Assembly (NCBI GenBank): GCA_031316115.1
Contig: JALDRC010000004.1
Span: 186,001 to 250,000, forward strand
Origin: Nitrososphaeraceae archaeon
GTDB taxonomy: Archaea; Thermoproteota; Nitrososphaeria; Nitrososphaerales; Nitrososphaeraceae
Length of the DNA: 64,000 nt
Direction of reading: 5' to 3'
The position numbers were made by a program, and so were the translations under genes. Shown here in pieces: positions 29,178 through 37,300 of the stretch. The notes under the pieces were generated by a model. That model was not told the origin of the DNA. It was given only the letters and a program-made list of their open reading frames with translations, and searched no databases. The number at the start of each line of letters is the position of its first letter. The stretch's first letter is position 1.

Positions 29178-29869
29178 AATTAATAATATATTTCTTAGTA
29201 TAATAACACTAAGATTACAATTAACTTAATTTATAACTTCTATTGTAATAATTTAAACTACGTTACATAGCAAAGGCTATATTAATTTAATATTCCTTTC
29301 CTTTAACTAAGGATCATTATCATTTGGTTGGTTATAATTGTACATAGAAACATAAATTATATCTAGTTATATACATGAAATAGAATGTATTTCTCTTCTG
29401 TATATCTGGATAATATCCAAACTTTCTAATCTCTCTTTAAAAGAGTGTATTACTTAATCAAATTTTTATTCAAAGAAAAATGAAAATTCCAAAAGAAAAA
29501 AAATACATGTTTGTAGATACCGTGAAACATGATATGTGTAAATAGTATTTCTACCGTGCATTAACATAAGAGTTCAAATAAATTTCTCTTTCTGGTGCAA
29601 GTATTTATCTATCTATCTCCTTACATAAAGATTCCAAACACATAACTGTGTATATTCAATAAATACAAAACCAAAACCAGAAACTTTAGCTACCGATCTG
29701 TATAATAGTTTCATCTATAATAAATGTGATTATTTTTATGTTTATTAGATATTTGATATGAACTAAACCTTTGAATCCATTTCCAAACTGAATATAATTC
29801 TTTTTGTTTCTGATATTAACAATACCTTAGATGTATTAAATAATTACACGAATATCTGAATTTCATTCA
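29178..29869. other. Intergenic stretch, no gene seen
   Basis: About 690 AT-rich bases upstream of the P-II gene. A short ATCT simple repeat lies near 29610. No gene, tRNA or clear palindrome was recognised. Confidence 0.4.
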
Positions 29870-30157
29870 TCAATGATTGTCCATTTTAATCATGTTGCAA
29901 TTTTTGCAATAAAAACTATTACTATCGATTACTTTTAATTGTCCATTACATTTGTTGCATAAAAGTCGTTGTCGATCACCTAATTTCTTTTTTAACAGGT
30001 TAAGGATAATTGGGATAACTAATAGAATTATTACAAAGAGAAATAATTTGGTTAATAGAATGATAAATGGAATTATAAATCTAGTTAGAATATAACCCAG
30101 TAGTCGTATTAATAACCCTTTATTATTTAATCTAGAATAATTCTTATATTTTTCCAT
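29870..30157 (-). CDS. Membrane protein with C-terminal zinc ribbon
   Basis: 95 residues: a basic N-terminus, one long or two short membrane segments (YILTRFIIPFIILLTKLFLF, then VIILLVIPIILNLL), a basic hinge, and CNKCNGQLKVIDSNSFYCKN with a second CxxC, which makes a four-Cys rubredoxin-like knuckle. The ribbon should be cytosolic. No specific family was recognised. Confidence 0.6.
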   Translation of the reverse strand: MEKYKNYSRLNNKGLLIRLLGYILTRFIIPFIILLTKLFLFVIILLVIPIILNLLKKKLGDRQRLLCNKCNGQLKVIDSNSFYCKNCNMIKMDNH

Positions 30158-30283
30158 ATGTTGAATCTATTTTTATAATAGACCTAAGAGTATATTAATG
30201 ATTCAATTGAACGAACCTGAAACATCAAATTAAAATACATTATAGATATTAGATTTTTATCATTTGTTTATTGAATGGATTAA

Positions 30284-30571
30284 ACAAATTCAATATCAAG
30301 GAAGAGTGAGACTAAAAATATTATACCAGACATATTAAATGATACTGAAAAAGTAGTTGTAGAAACAATTAGAATTAGATTATCAATTGAATAGGTTTTA
30401 CAATATTTATAAGATCACGGATTTCCTATGTCTAGAGATACTTATTTTAGACATAAAAGAAAAGTCGAAGAGAAGAAATTCATAAGACTTTATTACATAC
30501 CCACGATAGATTTTCAAGATCAGCATCTTGATAATCGAATTGATAACCTTAATGAGTATAGAATTAAATAA
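30284..30571 (+). pseudogene. Relic of a thaumarchaeal helix-turn-helix-type protein
   Basis: One frame, open after a TAA at 30281, reads IIPDILNDTEKVVVETIRIR and LSIE, then TAG, VLQYL, then TAA, DHGFPMSRDTYFRHKRKVEE and FIRLYYIPTIDFQDQHLDN. The pattern (a short helix-turn-helix with a SxxTYFRxKRxVEE segment, then ...DFQDQHLDRI) resembles a small DNA-binding protein repeated in Nitrososphaera-type genomes. Two stop codons in the middle and no ATG make it a pseudogene. Naming is from memory of the pattern only. Confidence 0.5.
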
Positions 30572-31834
30572 TCAGATAATCATAGCACTTCAAATATTTT
30601 CTATTCTTATTCTTTATTTCTTAAATTATCAAAAAACCTCTAATTTTTTTAGTAGATTGTATTAATGTTTTTCATATCTGAAGTTTAATTTTTGAATTCC
30701 TGTTTGGTTAAAAAGCAAGTCATTTTTCAAATCATATCTTCTTGTTTTGTGATTTAGATCTAGTTTCTGTAATGAATTACTTTTATCCAGTCCTTCTGCT
30801 AACCTAGAATTGGATTCCTGGTACTATATTTTTTGATGTAAATAATGTATTGAAAGTCCAAAAACAAATACATCATAACAAGGATTGAAACTGAATATTA
30901 AATTCACCTATGCCGTATTACCCAAATTTAAAAACAAACAAAGTCTATAAAACTTTGAATATTTTATTTTATATTTGAATTTGTTTAATCTTTTTATTTT
31001 TTATAATACACCCATTAAAATTATGCCTGGAATAAATACTGGAGATCAGCCCGGAGAGTGGGATTCGAACCCTTATCCATCAAATGTGGGTTCCACCTTC
31101 TAATATTAAATAATTTGGGTTTTTAAAAATTAAAACATCTACTATACTTGATTTTAAATGATATTTATTGACTATATATTGCTAACTTCAAATAGTTATT
31201 TCTTTTTTGTTGTTGTTTTTGATTACAGGATATTATTAGTAAGGCTCAAACCTGTTTTTATCAAATATTGTTATACTAGGCAAAAAATCAAATACATGAC
31301 TTTAAGGGACAAAGAAAGTCTACAAAATGCAGAGAACTATTATCATATTTGCTAATATCTAAAATTAAAAAATGTTTCCAGTCTAACAAAAATATGATTT
31401 TTTTGTTTAGTAAAAAATATTTTTTTACCTTATTCAGTTAACAATAAACTAAGACATATTAAACAAAGACTAGATGAAACGTGATTACAGTCTCGATAAT
31501 GATAGTTAGTTATAGTTAGATCTTGAAATATTATATTGGATTCTCAGGATGAAGTTATGATTCTTGAAAAGGACCGTTCTATTCTGAACATCTAGATAAA
31601 AAATACCAGTTATCATATCATTCCAGGATCTTCAAATTTGTCGAGATAGATTCTATTCTACACAATTGCTTCAACTTTTATGGTCCAGAATTGGTCGAGA
31701 AGAACACAAGATAACTTGATTTGCTATGAAATTTCCCGTTTACTACCTATTCACCTAATATATTGGATTTTTACTTTTTACTCTCATGTGTGTTTATATT
31801 CTACTTCTTCCGAATATAGGATTGATAAAATAAT
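30572..31834. other. Non-coding stretch carrying a tRNA 3'-end fragment
   Basis: About 1.26 kb. The only distinct item is the tRNA-like fragment at 31049-31090. Open frames at 31158-31355 and 31680-31925 (+) are AT-rich or overlap the next gene in another frame, and are not supported. Confidence 0.4.
31049..31090 (-). repeat. tRNA 3'-end fragment (possible old att site)
   Basis: On the minus strand it reads GGGTTCGAATCCCACTCTCC followed by GGGCT, a complete T-arm and acceptor 3' half. No partner 5' half lies upstream. It agrees with the tRNA-Ser 3' end at 38844-38868 in 23 of 25 positions. It is a diverged third copy of that end. Confidence 0.6.
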
Positions 31835-32089
31835 ATGGCATACCCAACAGGTTTTGGATCAAATGCTAGAACCAATGGAAAGAGAAGTTTCAATGACTGG
31901 TGGAACAATGTGCCTTCAGATTTAAAACAAAAAGCCAGAAAGGGAGACGAAAGTAATAAACCATTATTAAATCAGGTAAACTATGTTTTATTACATCTAC
32001 ATCTTGCAGGAAAACACGACGTAAAACCATCTCATGAAGAATTAAATGATTGGCTGCATAGCGGTCAGGTAGACGTCTTTAGAAAATAA
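31835..32089 (+). CDS. 84-residue protein of unknown function
   Basis: A polar, soluble protein: MAYPTGFGSNARTNGKRSFN, then DWWNNVPSDLKQKARKGD, LNQVNYVLLHLHLAGKHDVK and SHEELNDWLHSG. The balanced composition with several Trp and His contrasts with the AT-driven surroundings, so it is probably a true gene. The family was not recognised. Its stop lies 24 bases before the stop of the convergent small membrane protein. It is just outside the tRNA-bounded island. Confidence 0.6.
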   Translation: MAYPTGFGSNARTNGKRSFNDWWNNVPSDLKQKARKGDESNKPLLNQVNYVLLHLHLAGKHDVKPSHEELNDWLHSGQVDVFRK

Positions 32090-32113
32090 TCCCAATCTTT
32101 TTTTTTGATTTCT

Positions 32114-32242
32114 TTAGTATCCAAAGTCATCCTTGGTTTTCCTCTTCGAGTCTTTCAGACTCAACCATATCCTCAATACCGCCACTAGAATAATAACTGT
32201 TCCTCCAAACATCATTGCCAGCATCATATTATCGGGAGTCAT
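32114..32242 (-). CDS. 42-residue single-span membrane protein
   Basis: From ATG 32242: MTPDNMMLAMM, one membrane helix (FGGTVIILVAVLRIWLSL), then a charged tail (KDSKRKTKDDFGY). Size and layout match the 45-residue protein at 15944-16081: Met-rich N-terminus, a GG at the start of the helix, a Lys/Asp tail. Function unknown. Too short for a firm call, but the repeated architecture supports it. Confidence 0.55.
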   Translation of the reverse strand: MTPDNMMLAMMFGGTVIILVAVLRIWLSLKDSKRKTKDDFGY

Positions 32243-32837
32243 TTCTGTTTCTGTCGACTAATTAATTTCTACTCTAGTTATATTCTGACTTCGAGATTCT
32301 CATGGATAATCCCTAAACACCAATGGCAAAGCTATGAACCTGCCTATACTTCTTGTGCAAGTCATCAGACTCAATTAATATTAAATCATTTTTGATGTAA
32401 TGCAGTACACACATTGAGCATTTATCTCCGAAAGTGGAAATATCGTTACAATCGATCATATTGTTATTATCTATTTTTCTATTTGATATTGTTGTTAATA
32501 TCTTCTTTCATATCTGTTGTTTTTTATCCGACTTTTTAAATTCTGTATATATGTATATATGTGGCAACAAATATAGATAATAACTATCTCTACTGTCAGA
32601 ATTAAAATCATTAAAATTCTATCAAATTATTATTGCATTTAGTTGTCTTTAAAGTACAAGAATGTTTTATTATCACCAACAACAGAAGGATCTATAGCCA
32701 TATTGACGTTATATTGGCATGAACGGTACCAAAAAAAGTGGGATTGGTAAGAGTACGGGCTTGCTTTAGCATTATTTACCACGTTATGTTTAAGGTGGTT
32801 TAATTGCTAATTTTTACAATATGATTCTACGAGTTGA
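32243..32837. other. Intergenic stretch, no gene seen
   Basis: About 595 bases between the small membrane protein and the left boundary repeat. No frame with coding character was recognised. Confidence 0.4.
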
Positions 32838-32862
32838 GCGCGGGGAGTGGGATTCGAACCCA
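32838..32862 (-). repeat. Left boundary repeat of the island (tRNA-Ser 3' end copy)
   Basis: 25 bases identical to 38845-38869, which is the 3' end of the intact tRNA-Ser(GCU) gene plus one base. On the minus strand it starts TGGGTTCGAATCCCAC and ends CCCCGCGC. No 5' half of the tRNA is present here. This is what an integrase leaves when an element enters a tRNA 3' end: the intact gene at one side, the displaced 3' fragment at the other. Confidence 0.75.
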
Positions 32863-33395
32863 TAAGGTATACTTGGGCCTATTCTGAATTTGTCTCCAGT
32901 TCTAAAAGTCTCTATTTTTCTCGCTATTGGGTTGTCTTTTGCATTGTAAGGTCTTGGCTTGTAGGTTAGTATTTCCCTTTCAATAATTCTTGGCTATCTT
33001 TAATGCTTGTAAAATCGAATGACATGTTTCTCCCATATAGATTGGAATATCTTCATGCAAAAATGAAATATAGTCAGTATGATCAGAATGCATATGAGAA
33101 AGCAAGATTCCATCAATCTCTGGTCTCTCGGTTTTACGACCGGCTAGATGCATCAAATCATCCCGATATACCCCAGAAATATCAGGAGCTAATCCCATCG
33201 TAATAAAATCCATTATACCATTTGAAATTCTGGGATTAATGAATTCCTCAAAAAATTTGTCTTTTCTACTAAAGCTTTTTCCAAAATCCAAGAAAATACT
33301 AGTATCTTTGTCCTCAAGAAGGATTTTGTTACCCCCAATTTCGTTAACTCCACCAAAAAAGTAATGCTAGTTTTTGAGTTATTAGTAGTTCGCAA
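32863..33395 (-). pseudogene. Metallo-beta-lactamase-fold (RNase J-like) gene relic, cut at the boundary repeat
   Basis: Joined over frames it reads SKTSITF, GGVNEIGGNKILLEDKD, FLDFGKSFSRKDKFFEEF, then LSHMHSDHTDY (the HxHxDH zinc motif), MGETCHSILQALKIAKN, IIEREILTYKPRPYNAKDNP, and ARKIETFRTGDKFRIGPSIP. Two frameshifts (near 33355 and 32990) break it. The sequence stops being MBL-like exactly where the tRNA fragment begins at 32862, so the C-terminal half was lost at the integration junction. MBL-fold proteins do occur next to prokaryotic E1-E2-JAB genes, but this copy is dead. Confidence 0.72.
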
Positions 33396-33519
33396 ATAAA
33401 GTAGGTTTAATCTACCTGTTTATTTCTTTTTAGTTCTCATTATGTGATTTTCTTGTTATTAATAAATATAGATATGAGAAAACTAAAAATAGGAATTTAT
33501 ATCTTCAGAAATTATCGCA
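33396..33519. other. Spacer between MBL relic and CRISPR remnant
   Basis: 124 AT-rich bases. It could contain the CRISPR leader or the old MBL promoter. No box is clear. Confidence 0.3.
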
Positions 33520-33753
33520 ATTTTGATCCTATATTAGGCAGATTCAAAGTTGAATCTTTTCAGAGTATTTCAACTGAGTAACCTTAGTTTCAATCCTATA
33601 TTAGTCAGATTCAAAGCTTTTGAACTTTTTTAGAGTATTTGAGTACGATAACCTTAGTTTCAATCCTATATTAGGCAGATTCAAAGCCATTGTTTGTATC
33701 AACAAATATCCTAATCTAATACAGTTTCAATTCCATATTAGTCAGATTCAAAG
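33520..33753 (+). CRISPR. Four-repeat CRISPR remnant without cas genes
   Basis: Four 30-base repeats at 33520-33549, 33587-33616, 33657-33686 and 33724-33753. The typical start is GTTTCAATCCTATATTAGTC and the end AGATTCAAAG, a pattern close to archaeal I-A/I-B/III repeats. Copies differ at one to four positions (repeat 1 most, repeat 4 at two). Spacers are 37, 40 and 37 bases. Spacers 1 and 2 are similar to each other (both contain AGAGTATTT and end TAACCTTA), so one unit was probably duplicated. No cas gene lies in the window; the array looks inactive. Confidence 0.72.
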
Positions 33754-34249
33754 CCAATCTTGAAGATATTTTTGAAAAGGAAAGAGATTCAAATCTTTAT
33801 GTGAATGTCTCTACAGGAAGTAAAATTGTTTCAATTGTAGGAATGCTCTCATGCATGATCTGGCGTGCAATTCCCTACTATGTCCATTTGGCTTACAAAA
33901 CGAGTGATAAATTAGATACCAACCATAATTTTAAAGATGAAACTGTTTCAGATATAATAGACATACCAGTCTACAAGATAACAAGTCCTAAGATAGACTC
34001 CCTCAAAATTCTTGATATATTGTTGAAAAATAATGGGAAGGTAAAGAAAAAGAAGCTGATCGAACAACTGGAAGAAGAAAGACTTATGATAGTCTATCGC
34101 AAGCAGCCAAACACAGTAGACTAAAGGCACTTTTAAATCCCCTTATAAATACAGAGGATAATCCTCTCGTTAAAGTTGATTATTTGGGTAGACAGAGCAA
34201 CGTAATTCTTACCGAACAAGGAAGAAATACTTTAAGGATTTTTGGCTAA
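33754..34249 (+). pseudogene. CARF / winged-helix regulator (Csa3- or DUF6293-like), truncated and frameshifted
   Basis: Protein-like sequence starts directly after the last CRISPR repeat: ANLEDIFEKERDSNLYVNVS, then TGSKIVSIVGMLSCMIW (the nucleotide-binding turn of CARF domains), PYYVHLAYKT and IDIPVYKITSPKIDSLKILD. A winged helix follows, first as VKKKKLIEQLEE and then after a +1 shift as SLSQAAKHSRLKALLNPLIN and VILTEQGRNTLRIFG. The N-terminal part (about 90 residues) is missing. CARF regulators normally sense cyclic oligoadenylates in CRISPR systems. With a missing start and a shift near 34085 it is a pseudogene. Confidence 0.68.
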
Positions 34250-34350
34250 TTATTCAACTATTAATATGTACGGTCTGTAAATTTTGATATATGCTTAAGC
34301 ATTATTTTAGAACTTGAAATAATGTGAGTATAAATAGAATATTTTTGGTT

Positions 34351-34976
34351 CTATCCCTCATTAAATTCGAAGAATTCCAGTAATTGATTCTTACTTCCAC
34401 AAGATGTCTTAACATTTCTATTTCCCATCTTCTTTTGTCTGTATTCAAATGCTTCTATGATAGTAGAAACTTCCTTGAGACTAGATATACCATTAACTTT
34501 ATTTCTTTTTAGTTCTTCAATTAGAGTAGTTGTGAAAATTACTTCAGCATTGTTGTTTGTATTCATAAATGGAATTAGACTATTTTCTAGAGAGAAATTT
34601 AATCTATGGACAAAAGGCTGGTTTGGAACATCACATTTTTTAATACTTTTATAGAACTTATAATAAGCATCATTGATCTTATTTATTAAAAAGCTTCTTA
34701 ATGAAAGATCAAACTCTTCTTTACTGTCTTTAAATTCTGTGTTTTGGACAAAATAGTTTATCCATTCAGGTTCTTTTAGATCTGCCTCTTTATACATCTC
34801 AAGATTATTTCTGCAATTTCCCTCCAGTCTTTTTTACCCTCAAGGACCAACTCTTGATTTTCTAGAATATAATTAACAACAAAGTTTCCTAATAACGGTA
34901 ACTCGTGTTTTATTCTCTCATTAAATAGTTTTTCAAATTCCTTTGTTTGATTTTCATCAGTGTATTCATCTTTCAT
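34351..34976 (-). pseudogene. Frameshifted gene of a plasmid/provirus-type protein
   Basis: Two frames join near 34790. The first gives KDEYTDENQTKEFEKLFNER, IKHELPLLGNFVVNYILENQ and KDWREIAEIIL. The second starts EMYKEADLKEPEWINYFVQN and goes on with SLRSFLINKINDAYYKFYKS and a helical tail. The join needs a one-base shift at CTTGAGATG. The total of about 208 residues is soluble and helical. The arrangement recalls accessory domains of element-encoded primase/helicase proteins, but the family is not certain. It is inside the tRNA-bounded island. Confidence 0.5.
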
Positions 34977-35208
34977 GTATTTAATTAATTTAAAAAGATC
35001 TATTTTGTATGTAGAATCTAGAGCTATTTGAGCTCTTTTCTTCCAATGCTCTAGCAGTTTTTTTTCTATTGTATATATCTTGATTCATTTTACTCTTTGG
35101 CTCAAGATTATTTACGTGTCGGTTGTAGTTGAAATAGCATCCAGAGTAGTTTGAATCATATTTTATGTTTTTGTCGTCATATTTTGGACTTCGAGCTGAG
35201 GGTTCAAT

Positions 35209-35261
35209 GGAGGGGATGGGATTCGAACGCATTACTGCTATCCATGGGTTTAGACAGCCTA
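35209..35261 (-). repeat. tRNA-like fragment inside the island
   Basis: The minus strand reads AGGCTGTCTAAACCCATGG, then GATAGCAGTAATGCG, then TTCGAATCCCATCCCCTCC, an anticodon-arm, variable-arm and T-arm order, but the 5' half is missing. It differs from the tRNA-Ser end, so it comes from another tRNA. It marks another integration or recombination point. A short frame running away from it (34990-35232, -) is not supported as a gene. Confidence 0.45.
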
Positions 35262-35580
35262 TTAAATATTCAACTATATCTAAAGTCTAAATATAACAGA
35301 AATGAAAAGACAATGAAAAATGTAAAAAAGAAATATCCTATTCTGTGACTATGTTGTATTTTATATCTTGAGCAAAATTAGGCTCTGCACAATCTGGATC
35401 TAGACAAATTAAACTAGGATTCATTTGTTTAATCATATTTTGATCACGAATTCAGCGGTTGGGTTGGACTCAAAACTCGAAGTCGTAGTTCGGGATTTAT
35501 AATATCATTCTATATGACTGAAATAATTAATAATAATTAACTAAAAAAAGAACCAATGGTATTAGATAAAATGGCGACTC
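35262..35580. other. Spacer downstream of the E2-like gene
   Basis: About 320 bases. No gene is seen. This is the 3' side of the conjugation operon, so a terminator should lie here; there is no clear hairpin or long T-run. Confidence 0.35.
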
Positions 35581-36051
35581 TTATGTAGCTTCAGGTTGTG
35601 GTTCTTGATATTCTCCCCAACCCCAGATTCCTCTCTGTTTCCATTTCATATAAGCAAATATCCAAGACTTTATCATTAATCCTACGTCGTATGAGGTATA
35701 GTCAGTTGACCAATCTTCATCAGGTTTTAGATAACATATAGTACTGTCTATGAACATATGGGGGGTTTGTGTTGGATCAAGGTAAGGTTCTATTAAATGT
35801 ACTTTAGGAGGAGACAAAGGATAATCCTGTACATACTCTATTAGAAAAGTAAAGTATGTTTTTTGATAGCTTCCTTCAATTTGAAGTTGGGTTACAGGTA
35901 GTTCAAGTACTAATCCAATATTACCATTATCCATCATATGAAATTTCCATGCACTATTCAATTTGAATGCTCCCTCTATCTCATTCGCTTCATATTGTAT
36001 ACCCCTAGTGCCGTTTCCTAATACATCAAGTGATTCTTCCAAGTTAATCAA
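35581..36051 (-). CDS. E2-like ubiquitin-conjugating-fold protein
   Basis: 156 residues from TTG at 36051, which overlaps the E1 stop by 8 bases; a frame from 36198 is open but lies inside the E1 gene. UBC-fold features: AWKFHMMDNGNIGLVLELPV strands, FTFLIEYVQDYPLSPPKVHL (the Tyr-Pro-x-x-x-P-P of E2s), then the probable catalytic Cys106 in STICYLKPDEDW, and the C-terminal WIFAYMKWKQRGIWGWGE. The W-x-x-Y-x-x-W...G-x-W pattern after the Cys is that of bacterial E2s found with ThiF-type E1 and JAB, including CBASS Cap2-like and BIL E2s. It should accept a modifier from the E1 and pass it to a target. Confidence 0.78.
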   Translation of the reverse strand: MINLEESLDVLGNGTRGIQYEANEIEGAFKLNSAWKFHMMDNGNIGLVLELPVTQLQIEGSYQKTYFTFLIEYVQDYPLSPPKVHLIEPYLDPTQTPHMFIDSTICYLKPDEDWSTDYTSYDVGLMIKSWIFAYMKWKQRGIWGWGEYQEPQPEAT

Positions 36052-37300
36052 CTTTTGAAATGATTTGTGAACATATTTTGCAGTCAGGTATTTTTTGTAA
36101 TATACGGTCTTCCTGATATAAAACAAACGTTTCAGCTTTACTATTTGGTAAGTTCTTATTAAACCAATAATAAATATCAGCTTTGAAAGATTGGTCAATA
36201 TCCTTTTCTCCTAATAAAGTACTTAAAATAAATTTTACCGTTGGTAATGTTATGAGATCAATATCTATTCCAAGTCCTGGTTGTGTCAACATGTCCTTTA
36301 CATCTCTTCCATAATTTTGAATGTAATTTTTATCTATTATTTGTGGTTTTTGAAATAGTGTATCATCCCCATACTTCTTATACATACATCTATAGCATAT
36401 AGATTTTTTACGTGGGTCAATCCTTATCATTATTCCTCCAATAATTTTTTCAAAGGCACCTGCAAATATAATTGGTAGATTTCTTTTGTAACCAAATTCA
36501 TTAATAGTTTCGTTCATGATATTATCTCCTGTAGCTGAAACTATAAGATCAACTTTAGACAATAAAGAATCAAAGAAGTTTTCTATTTTTTTATTTTCTC
36601 TAGAAAAAGGTTTTTCAACTGTAGTAATCTCAATTGTAGGAACTCTTTCTAGAATATGATCTTTAACTGCTAATGTTTTATATCTTCCAACATCTTGTAA
36701 GGAACAAATATGTCTAACTATGTTATGATCCATTAGAACATCACCGTCTATCAGCGTTAATTTTCCTATACCGCTCTTAGCTAGATGTAATGCTATTAAT
36801 GATCCACCAGAACCTAAACCTATTATAGCAACATTTTTTTTATTAATTATTCCTAATGGATAATCGGGCGTGTCAATTCTAATATATAGATTAGAAAAGT
36901 CTTGTATAATAACAAAAATTTCGTATATGTTGTTGCTAATATCTTTGACAAAATTTTTTAAAGATCTTTCTTCTTTTAATTCTTTTATAGATATTTCAAA
37001 TTGTGGAATATTTGATATATTAAAAATTAAATTTGACTTTGTGAGTATAATATTTCCTAAATTAGGTAATTGATATTGTGTTTTGTTATTATTGCTGATG
37101 GTGATAGAATTAATATTTCGTATTTGATAGGTTGATTCATCAATGATGGAACCAGTAACAAAGAATACGGATCTTTCATTGTTTTGAAATTTCTTGTCTA
37201 GTAAAATTTGTTTTACTTCTGGAAATATTACAATAAATACTGTTTTTATTTTTGTTCTATCTCTAGTCAATATAAATTTATGGTTTTCCATATTTGACAT
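36044..37300 (-). CDS. E1-like ThiF/MoeB-family adenylating enzyme
   Basis: 418 residues. Residues 1-150 are an N-terminal domain without clear homology. Residues 155-350 are the Rossmann-type adenylation domain: IIGLGSGGSLIALHLAKSGI (nucleotide loop 161-167), LIDGDVLMDHNIVRH with Asp185, Asp187, Asn193 and Arg196, then SATGDN with Asp259, and TQPGLGIDIDLIT. Two CxxC pairs, C302/C305 and C407/C410, form a likely structural zinc. Apart from C199 there is no other Cys, so the transthiolation Cys of classic E1s is not obvious. It overlaps the JAB gene by 23 bases and the E2 by 8. Role: activation of a modifier C-terminus with ATP. Confidence 0.85.
   Translation of the reverse strand: MSNMENHKFILTRDRTKIKTVFIVIFPEVKQILLDKKFQNNERSVFFVTGSIIDESTYQIRNINSITISNNNKTQYQLPNLGNIILTKSNLIFNISNIPQFEISIKELKEERSLKNFVKDISNNIYEIFVIIQDFSNLYIRIDTPDYPLGIINKKNVAIIGLGSGGSLIALHLAKSGIGKLTLIDGDVLMDHNIVRHICSLQDVGRYKTLAVKDHILERVPTIEITTVEKPFSRENKKIENFFDSLLSKVDLIVSATGDNIMNETINEFGYKRNLPIIFAGAFEKIIGGIMIRIDPRKKSICYRCMYKKYGDDTLFQKPQIIDKNYIQNYGRDVKDMLTQPGLGIDIDLITLPTVKFILSTLLGEKDIDQSFKADIYYWFNKNLPNSKAETFVLYQEDRILQKIPDCKICSQIISKVD

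Noticed and set aside
31680-31925. 81-codon open frame on + overlapping the 84-residue protein
   Set aside because: It overlaps the better gene at 31835-32089 in another frame, is not family-like, and has mixed hydrophobic content typical of shadow frames.
34990-35232. 80-codon frame running from the internal tRNA fragment
   Set aside because: Its start lies in the tRNA fragment; the composition is polar with no recognised motif. It may be a relic, but not a supported gene.
35581-36198. Long form of the E2-like protein (205 residues)
   Set aside because: The first 49 residues would lie inside the E1 gene and look unlike a protein; the TTG at 36051 overlapping the E1 stop gives the usual E2 length.
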